Origin: Candidatus Saccharimonadales bacterium
Lineage (GTDB): Bacteria; Patescibacteriota; Saccharimonadia; UBA4664; SCTI01
DNA: 15,084 nt
Direction: 5' to 3'
NCBI GenBank assembly: GCA_030150485.1
Contig: JASLFZ010000056.1
Coordinates: 1-15,084 of the forward strand
In this document: positions 1-6,227 of the stretch, in pieces
Numbering within the stretch: position 1 is the stretch's first letter
Layout of the letters: each line of letters opens with the position of its first letter
The notes under the pieces: generated by a model
What the model was told of the DNA's origin: nothing
Seen by the model: the letters and a program-made list of their open reading frames with translations, nothing else
Databases searched by the model: none
Made by a program: the position numbers and the translations under genes

Positions 1-1095
1 ATTTTTAATCCCAAAACCCTCAACGTAATCGGTGCTGGGGTGGCACTGAATCCCAAAACCCTGTTGCGGGAAATTGGCGAGCTTGAGCCGCGCGGCGTCA
101 GCTTCGATAATCTCGTTATTAGCCCCAAGGCGCACCTGGCCTTTGAGTACCACCAGTTTATCGATCAGCACCAGGAGGAGTTACGCGGCAAAGACCGCAT
201 CGAGACCACCAAGCGGGGCATCGGGCCCACCTATATGGATAAGGCTGAGCGCATCGGTCTGCAGGCGCGTTTACTGTTGCGACCGGACGTACTTCTCGAA
301 GAGCTGAACAAAGTTCTTATTCACAAACGCCAGCATTTAGATATGGATGATCCGGTGCTGCACGCCGAATATTACGAAGATTTGGTGCACGAGGCCTCGG
401 CTGCGCTTAATGAGTATATCCGCCCGACCGAGCCGCTGGTCGAGAAATACCTGCAAAAGGGGAGCCGGATTGTGCTTGAGGGTGCCCATGGCACCCTGCT
501 CGACCTGGATCACGGCACCTACCCGATGGTAACCGCCAGTAACTCGACCGTCGGTGGCCTTCTAGTTGGTGCCGGGCTGCCGCCCCTCGCACTCACCAAG
601 GTTGTGGGTATTTTTAAGGCCTACCAGACGCGCGTGGGCGCCGGCGGCATGCCCACCGAGCTGACCAACCAGCTCGGTGACACCATCCGCGAAAAAGGCC
701 ACGAGTTTGGCACCACTACCGGCCGTCCCCGTCGCATCGGCTACTTTGATGGCGTGGCCGCTCGCTACGCCCATCGCATTAACGGCTTTACTGACATTGC
801 CATTACCCGCATTGATACGCTGGCCGATGTTGGCGACCTTAAGCTGTGCGACCGCTACACCACTGCCACCGAGCCCTGCGACTTCCAGACCGATAATGCG
901 CTGCTTGCCGACTGCCAGCCCCACTACAAGCCCTACAAAGGGTGGCAGGAGGCCGAAATTGAGGGAGTTACCACCTATGAGGCGTTGCCGGATAGCGTCA
1001 AAACCTATAGTGATGCTATTGTGAGCTGCATGCCCGGCGCCAAGCTCAGCTTTGTCGGTGTTGGCCAATCCCGCGACCAGCTGATTATTTGCTGA
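1..1095 (+). CDS. purA: Adenylosuccinate synthase, 5'-truncated by the window edge
   Basis: Catalyses IMP + aspartate + GTP to adenylosuccinate, the first committed step from IMP to AMP, in the cytoplasm. The reading frame is open from base 1 and the visible 364 residues align with E. coli PurA from roughly its residue 70. The P-loop and catalytic Asp/His of the N terminus therefore lie outside the window, and the ATG at 40 is internal. Recognisable blocks are GIGPTYMDKAERIGL, LLDLDHGTYPMVTASN, TRVGAG, the TTGRPRRIGYFD loop and the C-terminal GQSRDQL (E. coli TGPDRTE). One oddity: the normally invariant GAQG, whose Gln (Gln224 in E. coli) contacts the IMP base, reads GAHG here (His codon 487-489). 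The gene ends in TGA and converges on the 1198 gene, with a long palindrome between them. The family call is secure. Confidence 0.96.
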   Translation: MFNPKTLNVIGAGVALNPKTLLREIGELEPRGVSFDNLVISPKAHLAFEYHQFIDQHQEELRGKDRIETTKRGIGPTYMDKAERIGLQARLLLRPDVLLEELNKVLIHKRQHLDMDDPVLHAEYYEDLVHEASAALNEYIRPTEPLVEKYLQKGSRIVLEGAHGTLLDLDHGTYPMVTASNSTVGGLLVGAGLPPLALTKVVGIFKAYQTRVGAGGMPTELTNQLGDTIREKGHEFGTTTGRPRRIGYFDGVAARYAHRINGFTDIAITRIDTLADVGDLKLCDRYTTATEPCDFQTDNALLADCQPHYKPYKGWQEAEIEGVTTYEALPDSVKTYSDAIVSCMPGAKLSFVGVGQSRDQLIIC

Positions 1096-1120
1096 CGCCG
1101 CCCAACTTTTTTACACACCG

Positions 1121-1167
1121 CTCAAAGTAAACAAAGTTAACACATTGTAAACTTTGTTTACTTTGAG
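1121..1167. repeat. Palindromic repeat, copy 1 (18-bp stem) between convergent genes
   Basis: Arms 1121-1138 and 1150-1167 are perfectly complementary over 18 bp around an 11-nt loop. The 41-bp core 1124-1164 matches the element at 2260-2300 except at one position, and the match includes the loop. It is very AT-rich in a GC-rich region. It lies between the 3' ends of purA and the 1198 gene. No clear T-tract follows on either strand. It could act as a bidirectional transcription end, a protein-binding palindrome or a dispersed REP-like repeat. Confidence 0.85.
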
Positions 1168-1197
1168 CAGAGGGGTGCTAACCGTCGAGCTGACAGC

Positions 1198-1626
1198 CTA
1201 GATGACGTGGCGGCTATAAACGTACTTCTTCAGGTCAGGGTTCTGCTGAATAAACGCCTTAACCTGGGCGCGCAGCGTTTCCAACGCTTGTTTGCGGGCG
1301 GTACCCGTCAGTTTCATATCGTTTTGTCGGGTGGTCAAAAAACCCAGAATAGTGGTTTCCTGCGCCGAAGTTAGTTTGTCCGCTGCAACCGCCGCGTCTA
1401 ACTTGGTTTTTGCCTTATTGTAACGATCGTTTTGGCTCGTGCTGCGGTGCTGATTAATCACATTTTGCACGTCAGCCGTTTGCAAATGAAAGGTGTCGGC
1501 AATCTGTTGCGCCAAACTACTGGGCTGGCTACTTGCGGCCGAGGCCAGCCCCGCACCTAAGGCAACGCTGCCGCCCAGCACCGCTACGCTGGTAGCTCCG
1601 ATTAGCATCTTTTTGGAAATTTTCAT
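1198..1626 (-). CDS. Small secreted helical protein, function unknown
   Basis: 142 residues. The N terminus is a signal peptide: MKISKK, a hydrophobic stretch at about residues 8-28, then ASAAS as a likely signal peptidase I site near residue 30. The mature part is polar and predicted helical, with an LAQQIADTFHLQTADVQ segment followed by charged Lys/Gln-rich helices. This resembles small exported helical proteins annotated as hypothetical or DUF2680-like in CPR and Gram-positive genomes; that likeness is from memory and not firm. There are no cysteines and no catalytic motif. The start is supported by GGAG 5 nt upstream of ATG. It is transcribed away from the 1718 gene across a 91-bp shared upstream region. 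I cannot name a function. Confidence 0.85.
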   Translation of the reverse strand: MKISKKMLIGATSVAVLGGSVALGAGLASAASSQPSSLAQQIADTFHLQTADVQNVINQHRSTSQNDRYNKAKTKLDAAVAADKLTSAQETTILGFLTTRQNDMKLTGTARKQALETLRAQVKAFIQQNPDLKKYVYSRHVI

Positions 1627-1682
1627 AATACTCCGTCACTTATCAGCTAAAAATGTACCAAACCAACCTGAGAGAATGCTTA

Positions 1683-1711
1683 TTGTGGTGCGCAAAAGAG
1701 GGGAGTAGAGT
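1683..1711 (+). promoter_or_regulatory. Promoter of the 1718 gene, leaderless-type
   Basis: TTGTGG (1683-1688), a 17-bp spacer and TAGAGT (1706-1711), whose end is 6 nt before the ATG. Transcription from the usual distance would start at or beside the ATG. There is no well-spaced Shine-Dalgarno. Confidence 0.5.
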
Positions 1712-1717
1712 AAGGGC

Positions 1718-2266
1718 ATGAACCGTAAGTTGCTCGTTTGGCTTGGCGTCACCGCAATCATCATCCTTATCTTTGGCACGGCGTATGGTCTGGCACAGCA
1801 GGATTGGCGGATGAGCGCTAATATCCCGCTGATTACCGCCGCCGAAACCGCAGCTTATCAGGTTGAAAAGGGGGTTACGCCGGCACGGGCGGTTGGCTCG
1901 CGGGTTGATCCGTTGGCTACGCATCAGCTGTTCGTGAGCGTGTATGCCAGCAACGGCCAGCTGCTGGCATCCTCGGCGCGTATCAACGGAGCGATTCCTC
2001 AGCTTCCGCCGGGCGTTCTGAGCTACGTTCATCCCTGGCAGCAGCACCGCTTTACTTGGCAGATGGCTGATGGCCAGCGCTTTGCGACCGTCGCTACCGC
2101 GGTTGCGCGCGGCAATACGCTGACGGGTTACGCCATAGCGGCCCAGCACCTGGATTACGTTGAAAGCGAGGAGACGCACGCCGCCGACCTCGCCTTGATC
2201 GGCTGGGCCCTAAGCCTTATTGTGCTCACCGCTACTGTCTTCGTTTTCTACCCGAGTCCAAAGTAA
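1718..2266 (+). CDS. Two-TM membrane protein with an extracytoplasmic sensor-like domain
   Basis: 182 residues with one TM helix at about residues 5-26 and a second at about 157-177, enclosing a domain of about 130 residues outside the membrane. The domain has the alternating hydrophobic/polar look of an alpha/beta sensor fold (YASNGQLLASSARINGAIPQ, then FTWQMADGQRFATVATAV). It resembles the N-terminal input half of sensor histidine kinases, but no HAMP, kinase or other signalling domain follows. The cytoplasmic tail is only a few residues. No family is recognised with confidence; it might sense or scaffold with a partner protein. The last codons and the TAA stop lie inside palindrome copy 2. 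ATG start chosen from the -10-like TAGAGT 6 nt upstream. Confidence 0.8.
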   Translation: MNRKLLVWLGVTAIIILIFGTAYGLAQQDWRMSANIPLITAAETAAYQVEKGVTPARAVGSRVDPLATHQLFVSVYASNGQLLASSARINGAIPQLPPGVLSYVHPWQQHRFTWQMADGQRFATVATAVARGNTLTGYAIAAQHLDYVESEETHAADLALIGWALSLIVLTATVFVFYPSPK

Positions 2267-2300
2267 ACAAAGTTAACACATTGTGAACTTTGTTTACTTT
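2260..2300. repeat. Palindromic repeat, copy 2 (15-bp perfect arms) at convergent gene ends
   Basis: Arms 2260-2274 and 2286-2300 pair perfectly over 15 bp around an 11-nt loop. It differs from copy 1 (1124-1164) by one base in 41, in the loop. It overlaps the stop codon (2264-2266) of the 1718 gene and lies 32 bp from the 3' end of galU, again between convergent genes. Confidence 0.85.
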
Positions 2301-2332
2301 ATCTTGGGGTGCAAAGCGGTCCGTCAGACGGT

Positions 2333-3229
2333 TTAGCCGCGCTTTCTCAGCTGTTCCCGAATATAAGCCTCTAGATCGTCACCAATCTCGGCGTGGGCCA
2401 GCCCGAAATCAACCATCGTCTTCAAATACTCCAACTTGTTCCCGGTGTCATAGTAGCGCCCATTTTTAATTTCGGTGGCCAAGATCGTTTCGCCCTTGTC
2501 GATCATGCGCTGCATGATCGCTTGAATGTAAAACTCGTTTTCGCCTGCATGAACCCGCTCAGCCTCTCGGATATGCTCAAAAATAGTGGGCGCAAACAAA
2601 TAGCCACTAACGCTAGCTAAATTAGAGGGCGCTTTGGCCTTACCTGGCTTCTCAATAATCGTGCTCATTTTGACGAGCCCGCCCTCAATCTCTTCACCGT
2701 CCACAAACCCGTACCGCTCGTAATCGGCATCCTCGGAGGTGCGGATACAGGAAATCACGCTGGTTTGGTGCTGCTCGTACAGCTCCACCATCTGGCGAAA
2801 CCGGCCAGGCGTGGCCTTAATAAAATCATCGCCGTAGGTGTAAATTACCGGCTCGTTGCCAATCAGGTGCTCGGCGTTCATGAGCGGCGTGGCGTTGCCG
2901 TAAGGCCCCTTTTGGCGCACGTAAATAAAGGTCGCCAGGTTGGCAATATCTTGCAGCTCTTTAAGCAAGCGCTGCTTTTCGGCCCCACCGTCTCGCAGCG
3001 TACTGGTAAGGTCGCTCCCGGGAATATCAAAGTGGTCCTCGATCGAGCGCTTGGTGTAGCCGGTCACAATGACGATATCCTCAATGCCCGCCTCCACCAG
3101 CTCCTCGACAATATACTGAATAATCGGCTTATCGATGAGCGGCAGCATCTCTTTGGGCATGGCTTTTGTCTGAGGTAAGAAACGGGTGCCCATTCCGGCG
3201 GCGGCGATAACGGCTTTGCGAACTTTCAT
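2333..3229 (-). CDS. galU: UTP--glucose-1-phosphate uridylyltransferase
   Basis: Makes UDP-glucose from UTP and glucose-1-phosphate, feeding cell-envelope glycan and glycolipid synthesis in the cytoplasm. The N terminus has the nucleotidyltransferase signature (AAAGMGTRFLPQTKAMPKEMLP), followed by IDKPIIQYIVEELVEAGI, a GDD metal-binding segment (YTYGDDF) and the DTGNKLEYLKT segment near the C terminus. I start at the ATG ending at 3229, giving 298 residues, the usual GalU length. A longer frame to 3307 would add 26 residues without family support and would overlap the divergent Nudix gene. A -10-like TATCAT ends 7 nt before this ATG, with no Shine-Dalgarno. It diverges from the Nudix gene and converges with the 1718 gene. 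Confidence 0.95.
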   Translation of the reverse strand: MKVRKAVIAAAGMGTRFLPQTKAMPKEMLPLIDKPIIQYIVEELVEAGIEDIVIVTGYTKRSIEDHFDIPGSDLTSTLRDGGAEKQRLLKELQDIANLATFIYVRQKGPYGNATPLMNAEHLIGNEPVIYTYGDDFIKATPGRFRQMVELYEQHQTSVISCIRTSEDADYERYGFVDGEEIEGGLVKMSTIIEKPGKAKAPSNLASVSGYLFAPTIFEHIREAERVHAGENEFYIQAIMQRMIDKGETILATEIKNGRYYDTGNKLEYLKTMVDFGLAHAEIGDDLEAYIREQLRKRG

Positions 3230-3236
3230 GGTAGAT

Positions 3237-3242
3237 ATGATA
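3237..3242 (-). promoter_or_regulatory. -10 element of galU, leaderless-type
   Basis: TATCAT on the minus strand, 7 nt upstream of the chosen ATG. No good -35 is visible. Confidence 0.4.
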
Positions 3243-3277
3243 GCGGCTTCGGCCGCAGAATGCGACCGCCCGGGCCG

Positions 3278-3286
3278 TGCTAGTAT
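3278..3286 (+). promoter_or_regulatory. Extended -10 of the Nudix gene, leaderless-type
   Basis: TGC followed by TAGTAT (3281-3286), an extended -10 (TGn plus hexamer), then 6 nt to the ATG at 3293. A transcript would begin at or next to the start codon. Confidence 0.5.
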
Positions 3287-3292
3287 TTTGAT

Positions 3293-3769
3293 ATGCCGCA
3301 CATCCATACTGAACCCGGACAGGCTGATTTTACCACCAGCGCCTACATCGTGTGCGCGGGCAAGGTGTTGCTACGCAAGCACGATAAGTATGGCATTTGG
3401 ATTAGCGTGGGTGGCCACATTGAGCTCCACGAAGACCCCAACGTTGCAGTGATCCGCGAGGTCAAAGAGGAGGTTGGTCTGGACATTACGCTGCATCGTC
3501 CTCATCCGCATCCTTACTCCGACACCGAGCAGCACTGGGAGTTGATCCCGCCCCAGTTTTTGAACCGCCATCATATCACCCCCGAACACGACCACATCGA
3601 TTTGGTGTATTTGGCCACCTCCAGCACCCAAGACGTCATCCCGGAGCGGCCGGAGGATGAGTGGCGCTGGCTGACGCGCGCCGAGGTCGAGCACAACGAC
3701 CTGAACCTAATGGATTCCGTTCGTTACTACGCCTTAACCGCGCTCGACATACTAGGGGAGGGGGTGTGA
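3293..3769 (+). CDS. Nudix hydrolase
   Basis: 158 residues. A complete Nudix box, G-x5-E-x7-REVKEEVGL, is seen from GGHIELHE to EEVGLDI at about residues 41-65, so the Mg2+-binding glutamates are intact and the enzyme should be active. Nudix enzymes hydrolyse a nucleoside diphosphate linked to another moiety; the substrate cannot be read from the sequence. A His-rich stretch (LHRPHPHPYSDTEQHW) follows the box. The C terminus has a typical EDEWRWLTRAEVE segment. The stop overlaps the GTG start of the downstream alpha/beta-hydrolase gene, so the two are probably co-transcribed and translationally coupled. Start chosen from the extended -10 six nt upstream. Confidence 0.93.
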   Translation: MPHIHTEPGQADFTTSAYIVCAGKVLLRKHDKYGIWISVGGHIELHEDPNVAVIREVKEEVGLDITLHRPHPHPYSDTEQHWELIPPQFLNRHHITPEHDHIDLVYLATSSTQDVIPERPEDEWRWLTRAEVEHNDLNLMDSVRYYALTALDILGEGV

Positions 3770-4488
3770 GCAGCCAGCCAGCGCTCGACCAGCCCTACGG
3801 CGATGATGTGCGCCAAAAGTTCGATATGTATCCCGGCCACGGGAGCTCCGCCGATACCTTTATTATCTTCGTTCATGGCGGCTCTTGGCGCCGGGGCGAT
3901 AAGCATAGCTATCGTTTTGTCGGCCGCACCCTGGCGCATATGGGGTACACGACCGTTATCCCGAACTACCGGCTCTACCCGAACGTCACCTTTCCGGCTT
4001 ACATTGAGGACGTCGCTGCCGTAGTGTGGCATGTCGCCCAAAACCATAGTTCCAAGCGGCTCATTCTGATGGGCCACTCTGCCGGCGGCCACATGGCGGC
4101 GGTGCTAGCTCTCGACGCCCAGCGCTACCTCAAGGGCGCCTCGAGACCCCACATCGATGCTTTCATCGGCCTCGCCGGCGCGTATAACCCTCAAGTGTGG
4201 CCGCGCAATGCCGCTTTCGGTAGCGCCGAGCCGCGTCTATGGACGCCGCTTCAGCTAGTAACGCCAGCCGCGCCCCCAATGCTCCTGCTCCACGGTCGCC
4301 TCGATACTACCGTGCGGCCCTCCCAAACCCTGGCGCTCGCCGAGGCCGTCACCGCTGCCGGTGGCCGCGCTGAGGTTCACCTTTATGGGTTTATGGAGCA
4401 CTTTGCTGCACTGCTGCCATTTGTGCCCGGTTTTCGCTTTTACTCTACCATCCGCCACGATATCCGCCACTTTATCACCAGCCTCTAG
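3766..4488 (+). CDS. Alpha/beta hydrolase (carboxylesterase-like)
   Basis: 240 residues from a GTG start. The order of motifs is that of the HSL/BD-FAE esterase group: oxyanion-hole HGGSW (near residue 36), GYTTVIPNYRLYP, nucleophile elbow GHSAGG (about residue 105), acid Asp in LLLHGRLDTTV and the catalytic His in GFMEHF. The full triad is present and there is no signal peptide, so it is a cytoplasmic serine hydrolase of unknown substrate. The frame is open upstream, but the N terminus before residue 1 would lie inside the Nudix gene. GTG at 3766 has GGAGG 4 nt upstream and overlaps the Nudix stop (GTGTGA), which supports translational coupling. Confidence 0.92.
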   Translation: MSSQPALDQPYGDDVRQKFDMYPGHGSSADTFIIFVHGGSWRRGDKHSYRFVGRTLAHMGYTTVIPNYRLYPNVTFPAYIEDVAAVVWHVAQNHSSKRLILMGHSAGGHMAAVLALDAQRYLKGASRPHIDAFIGLAGAYNPQVWPRNAAFGSAEPRLWTPLQLVTPAAPPMLLLHGRLDTTVRPSQTLALAEAVTAAGGRAEVHLYGFMEHFAALLPFVPGFRFYSTIRHDIRHFITSL

Positions 4489-4518
4489 GAGCTGGTGCAC
4501 TTTTGACCCAACAAATGG

Positions 4519-4556
4519 GTAAACAAAGTTAACAATCTATAAACTAAGTTAACACA
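4519..4556. repeat. Degenerate derivative of the palindromic repeat, as a 20-bp direct repeat
   Basis: GTAAACAAAGTTAACA (4519-4534) is identical to the left arm of copies 1 and 2. TAAACTAAGTTAACACA (4540-4556) repeats the same motif in the same orientation, starting 20 bp later. The right-hand complementary arm is missing. It sits about 35 bp upstream of the -35 of the 4655 gene's promoter. Confidence 0.7.
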
Positions 4557-4590
4557 CCGAAGAGATAGTAGTGCTGGTAAAACTCTTCCA

Positions 4591-4618
4591 TTGATATTTA
4601 TATATAAAGTGATATAAT
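4591..4618 (+). promoter_or_regulatory. Sigma-70-type promoter of the phosphatidyltransferase-like gene
   Basis: TTGATA (4591-4596), a 16-bp spacer and a consensus TATAAT (4613-4618). Transcription should start near 4625, which places the ATG at 4619 outside the transcript and argues for the ATG at 4655. Confidence 0.75.
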
Positions 4619-4654
4619 ATGGCAGTTCCCGTAATTCGTCTCCTAGGAGAGCAC

Positions 4655-5224
4655 ATGTTTCGGTCGTTCCTCAAGATTCTGCGGTACCTGGTACCAAATG
4701 CCATCTCGGCCTCTCGGGCGGCCGGTCTCTACTACGTCCCCAAACTGATGGAAGAAGACCATTGGGAGGATTTGCTGGCCTACGACAACTACGCGCTCAT
4801 CTCTGGCCAACTCGATGGGATAGCCGCGCGAAAGCTAAAAGCCGCTTCGCCCTTTGGTCGATGGTGGAACGTTACCGCCGATCGTTTGTTCGTCATGGGG
4901 CACATCATCGGGCTCCATCGTCGCAATGTGCTCTCGCTCTATGAGGCCATCTGCCTTTCGGCAGCACTGTTCCTTCCGGAGTACACTATCGGCAAGCTGT
5001 ATGCACCGATTACCGACATGACCAATGGAGCGCTCTGGGTCTTGGTGGCGACACTGGTGCTGATCGAGATTAACGACAACACCGATCTTCCGCTGGAGGA
5101 CCTCAAGTGGCATGTGGGGGCAGCAACCGCCACTCAAGTGGTTGCGTTGATCCGCAGGACCGAGCCGATCCAGCGCCTTAAAAGCGGCATCGTTGGGCGC
5201 AACCTGCGTGAGCCAGTCATCTGA
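4655..5224 (+). CDS. CDP-alcohol phosphatidyltransferase-like membrane protein with two signature Asp replaced
   Basis: 189 residues from ATG 4655, chosen because AGGAGA (4645-4650) precedes it at good spacing and the promoter's expected transcription start lies after the other candidate ATG (4619). The N terminus (LVPNAISASRAAGLYYVP) and the block LDGIAARKLKAASPFGRWWN, VTADRL align with PgsA-type enzymes, which transfer phosphatidyl groups from CDP-diacylglycerol to an alcohol at the membrane. The family motif D-x2-D-G-x2-A-R-x8-G-x3-D-x3-D is intact in spacing, but the first Asp is Gly51 and the third is Asn72; Asp54, Arg59, Gly68 and Asp76 remain. Hydrophobic segments follow at about residues 76-86, 95-115 and 122-140. 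It may be inactive, altered or regulatory. The family call rests on the motif and N-terminal match. Confidence 0.72.
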   Translation: MFRSFLKILRYLVPNAISASRAAGLYYVPKLMEEDHWEDLLAYDNYALISGQLDGIAARKLKAASPFGRWWNVTADRLFVMGHIIGLHRRNVLSLYEAICLSAALFLPEYTIGKLYAPITDMTNGALWVLVATLVLIEINDNTDLPLEDLKWHVGAATATQVVALIRRTEPIQRLKSGIVGRNLREPVI

Positions 5225-5245
5225 CAAAACGATTTACGGGACACC

Positions 5246-5282
5246 CGTCCCCGACGGAGCACACCAGCTTCAGTCGGGGACG
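5246..5282 (+). other. Strong hairpin downstream of the phosphatidyltransferase-like gene
   Basis: CGTCCCCGAC (5246-5255) and GTCGGGGACG (5273-5282) form a perfect 10-bp stem. It extends inward through GGAGC/GCTTC (one G-U) with a bulged A to a 6-nt loop. No T-tract follows, so it is not a classic intrinsic terminator. It could be an mRNA 3'-end structure or a factor-assisted stop. Confidence 0.6.
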
Positions 5283-5307
5283 CACCCTGCACTTATTAAA
5301 TCCGCCC

Positions 5308-5336
5308 TTCCCATTCCGCTTCTGGTGTGGTACAGT
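5308..5336 (+). promoter_or_regulatory. Likely promoter of the RRM gene
   Basis: TTCCCA (5308-5313), a 17-bp spacer and TGG-TACAGT (5328-5336), an extended -10. Start near 5343 would give a leader of about 130 nt, long for this window. TAGAAT at 5345-5350 is an alternative -10. Confidence 0.4.
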
Positions 5337-5420
5337 ATTCTCGCTAGAATAAGCTGCTAATGGTGCCCTGAAAAGCGCCCGGTCTAGGTCTAAACTAAAT
5401 AGTTTCGTGTGAGGCGCAGC

Positions 5421-5443
5421 TAACTGGAATTATCGCCAGCTTA
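5421..5443 (+). other. Small hairpin in the RRM gene leader
   Basis: TAACTGG (5421-5427) pairs with CCAGcTTA (5436-5443) with one bulged C and an 8-nt loop. It ends about 14 nt before the Shine-Dalgarno region, so it could influence translation of the RRM protein. Short and unproven. Confidence 0.3.
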
Positions 5444-5471
5444 CCTCTTAGAAACAGGAGAAAGGTAAGTA

Positions 5472-5729
5472 ATGGCAACTAAGTTATTCGTAGGCTCTTT
5501 AGCCTACAGCGTCACCGATGACGAGCTCCGCGCTACTTTTGAAGCAGTCGGCACCGTTGAATCGGCTAAAGTTATCACCGACCGCGACACCGGCCGCTCA
5601 CGTGGTTTTGGTTTCGTTGAGATGACGAACGACGACGAGGCCCAGGAGGCTATCAAGCAGCTCAACGAAAAAGAGTTGAGTGGTCGCCGCATTTTGGTTA
5701 ACGAGGCTCGTCCCCAGCAGCCCCGCTAA
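5472..5729 (+). CDS. RNA-binding protein, single RRM domain
   Basis: 85 residues consisting almost wholly of one RRM. RNP2 is KLFVGSL at residues 4-10 and RNP1 is RGFGFVEM at about 44-51, each with the aromatic residues that stack on RNA bases. The tail is short (ARPQQPR), without the Gly-rich extension seen in many cyanobacterial Rbp proteins. Bacterial proteins of this type bind single-stranded RNA and are often cold-induced; their role in this lineage is unknown. AAAGGT lies 5 nt before the ATG, and GGAG a little further upstream. The leader is long and may fold, and a strong intrinsic terminator follows, so the gene is transcribed alone. Confidence 0.96.
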   Translation: MATKLFVGSLAYSVTDDELRATFEAVGTVESAKVITDRDTGRSRGFGFVEMTNDDEAQEAIKQLNEKELSGRRILVNEARPQQPR

Positions 5730-5752
5730 ACATTTTGTGTTCAGTCGCTAAG

Positions 5753-5774
5753 AACGCCCTTCGGGGCGTTTTTA
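5753..5774 (+). terminator. Intrinsic terminator of the RRM gene
   Basis: AACGCCC, a TTCG tetraloop and GGGCGTT form a 7-bp stem (5753-5770) that runs directly into five T residues (5769-5773). This is a textbook rho-independent terminator, 24 nt after the stop codon. Confidence 0.93.
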
Positions 5775-5790
5775 GGTTGGGCGAGACGTA

Positions 5791-5819
5791 TTGAATAACC
5801 ATTGTGCTCACGCTATAAT
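5791..5819 (+). promoter_or_regulatory. Sigma-70-type promoter, leaderless
   Basis: TTGAAT (5791-5796), 17 bp, then consensus TATAAT (5814-5819). Only 7 nt separate the -10 from the ATG at 5827, so the mRNA should begin at or immediately before the start codon. This is the clearest leaderless candidate in the window. Confidence 0.8.
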
Positions 5820-5826
5820 ACGTCTA

Positions 5827-6225
5827 ATGGAGGAACAAGCATCATCAGCGGGGTCGCCCAAGGGCGCAGGTAGCGGCGCTAGCAAGAGCGCTCACGTAAT
5901 TGACCTACGCCAAGCCACCAGCCGCCCCGCTCCAGCACCTGTCCGGCCGCTGCGGCGGGCTCCCGTGCGCAAGAAGCCTGCTCCCGCTGTGGCGGCGCCC
6001 AAGCCCATCGCTACGCCATACGCCCAGGCTGCCGCACCCACCAAGAGTGCACCGAAAGCGGCCGTTGCAGCTAACGTTGATGAGGTGCCAGCGGACTTTT
6101 TTGATGCCCCGCCGACCCGCCGCCGGTTTTGGCCCGCCTTTTGGCGCTTCTTACTGCTCTTAATTATCCTGGTACTGGTGGTTTGCGGGGGAGTGTATCT
6201 CTACCTTAAGTTTTATCACACCTAA
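5827..6225 (+). CDS. Ala/Pro-rich protein with one C-terminal TM helix, function unknown
   Basis: 132 residues. About 95 low-complexity residues rich in Ala, Pro, Lys and Arg are followed by a more defined VDEVPADFFDAPPTRRR segment and a single strongly hydrophobic helix at about residues 106-127, ending in YLKFYHT. The basic TRRR before the helix suggests that the long N-terminal part stays in the cytoplasm, as in a tail-anchored protein. A frame extension to TTG at 5791 would place the start inside the -35, so I use ATG 5827. It is separated by only 2 nt from the SH3b gene and is probably translated from the same mRNA. No family recognised. Confidence 0.82.
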   Translation: MEEQASSAGSPKGAGSGASKSAHVIDLRQATSRPAPAPVRPLRRAPVRKKPAPAVAAPKPIATPYAQAAAPTKSAPKAAVAANVDEVPADFFDAPPTRRRFWPAFWRFLLLLIILVLVVCGGVYLYLKFYHT

Positions 6226-6227
6226 CC

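Noticed and set aside
40..42. GTG at 40-42 as a start for purA
   Set aside because: The frame is open to base 1 and the residues before position 40 match PurA, so the gene simply begins upstream of the window.
562..1068. 168-residue frame antisense to purA
   Set aside because: Shadow of the well-conserved PurA frame; Gly/Val-rich composition follows from it.
1..1095. PurZ-like enzyme of Z-genome phages
   Set aside because: The diagnostic N-terminal catalytic position is outside the window and the visible blocks fit cellular PurA; the neighbourhood is chromosomal.
4619..4621. ATG at 4619 as the start of the phosphatidyltransferase-like gene
   Set aside because: It directly abuts the TATAAT -10, so it would lie upstream of the transcript; ATG 4655 has a good Shine-Dalgarno.
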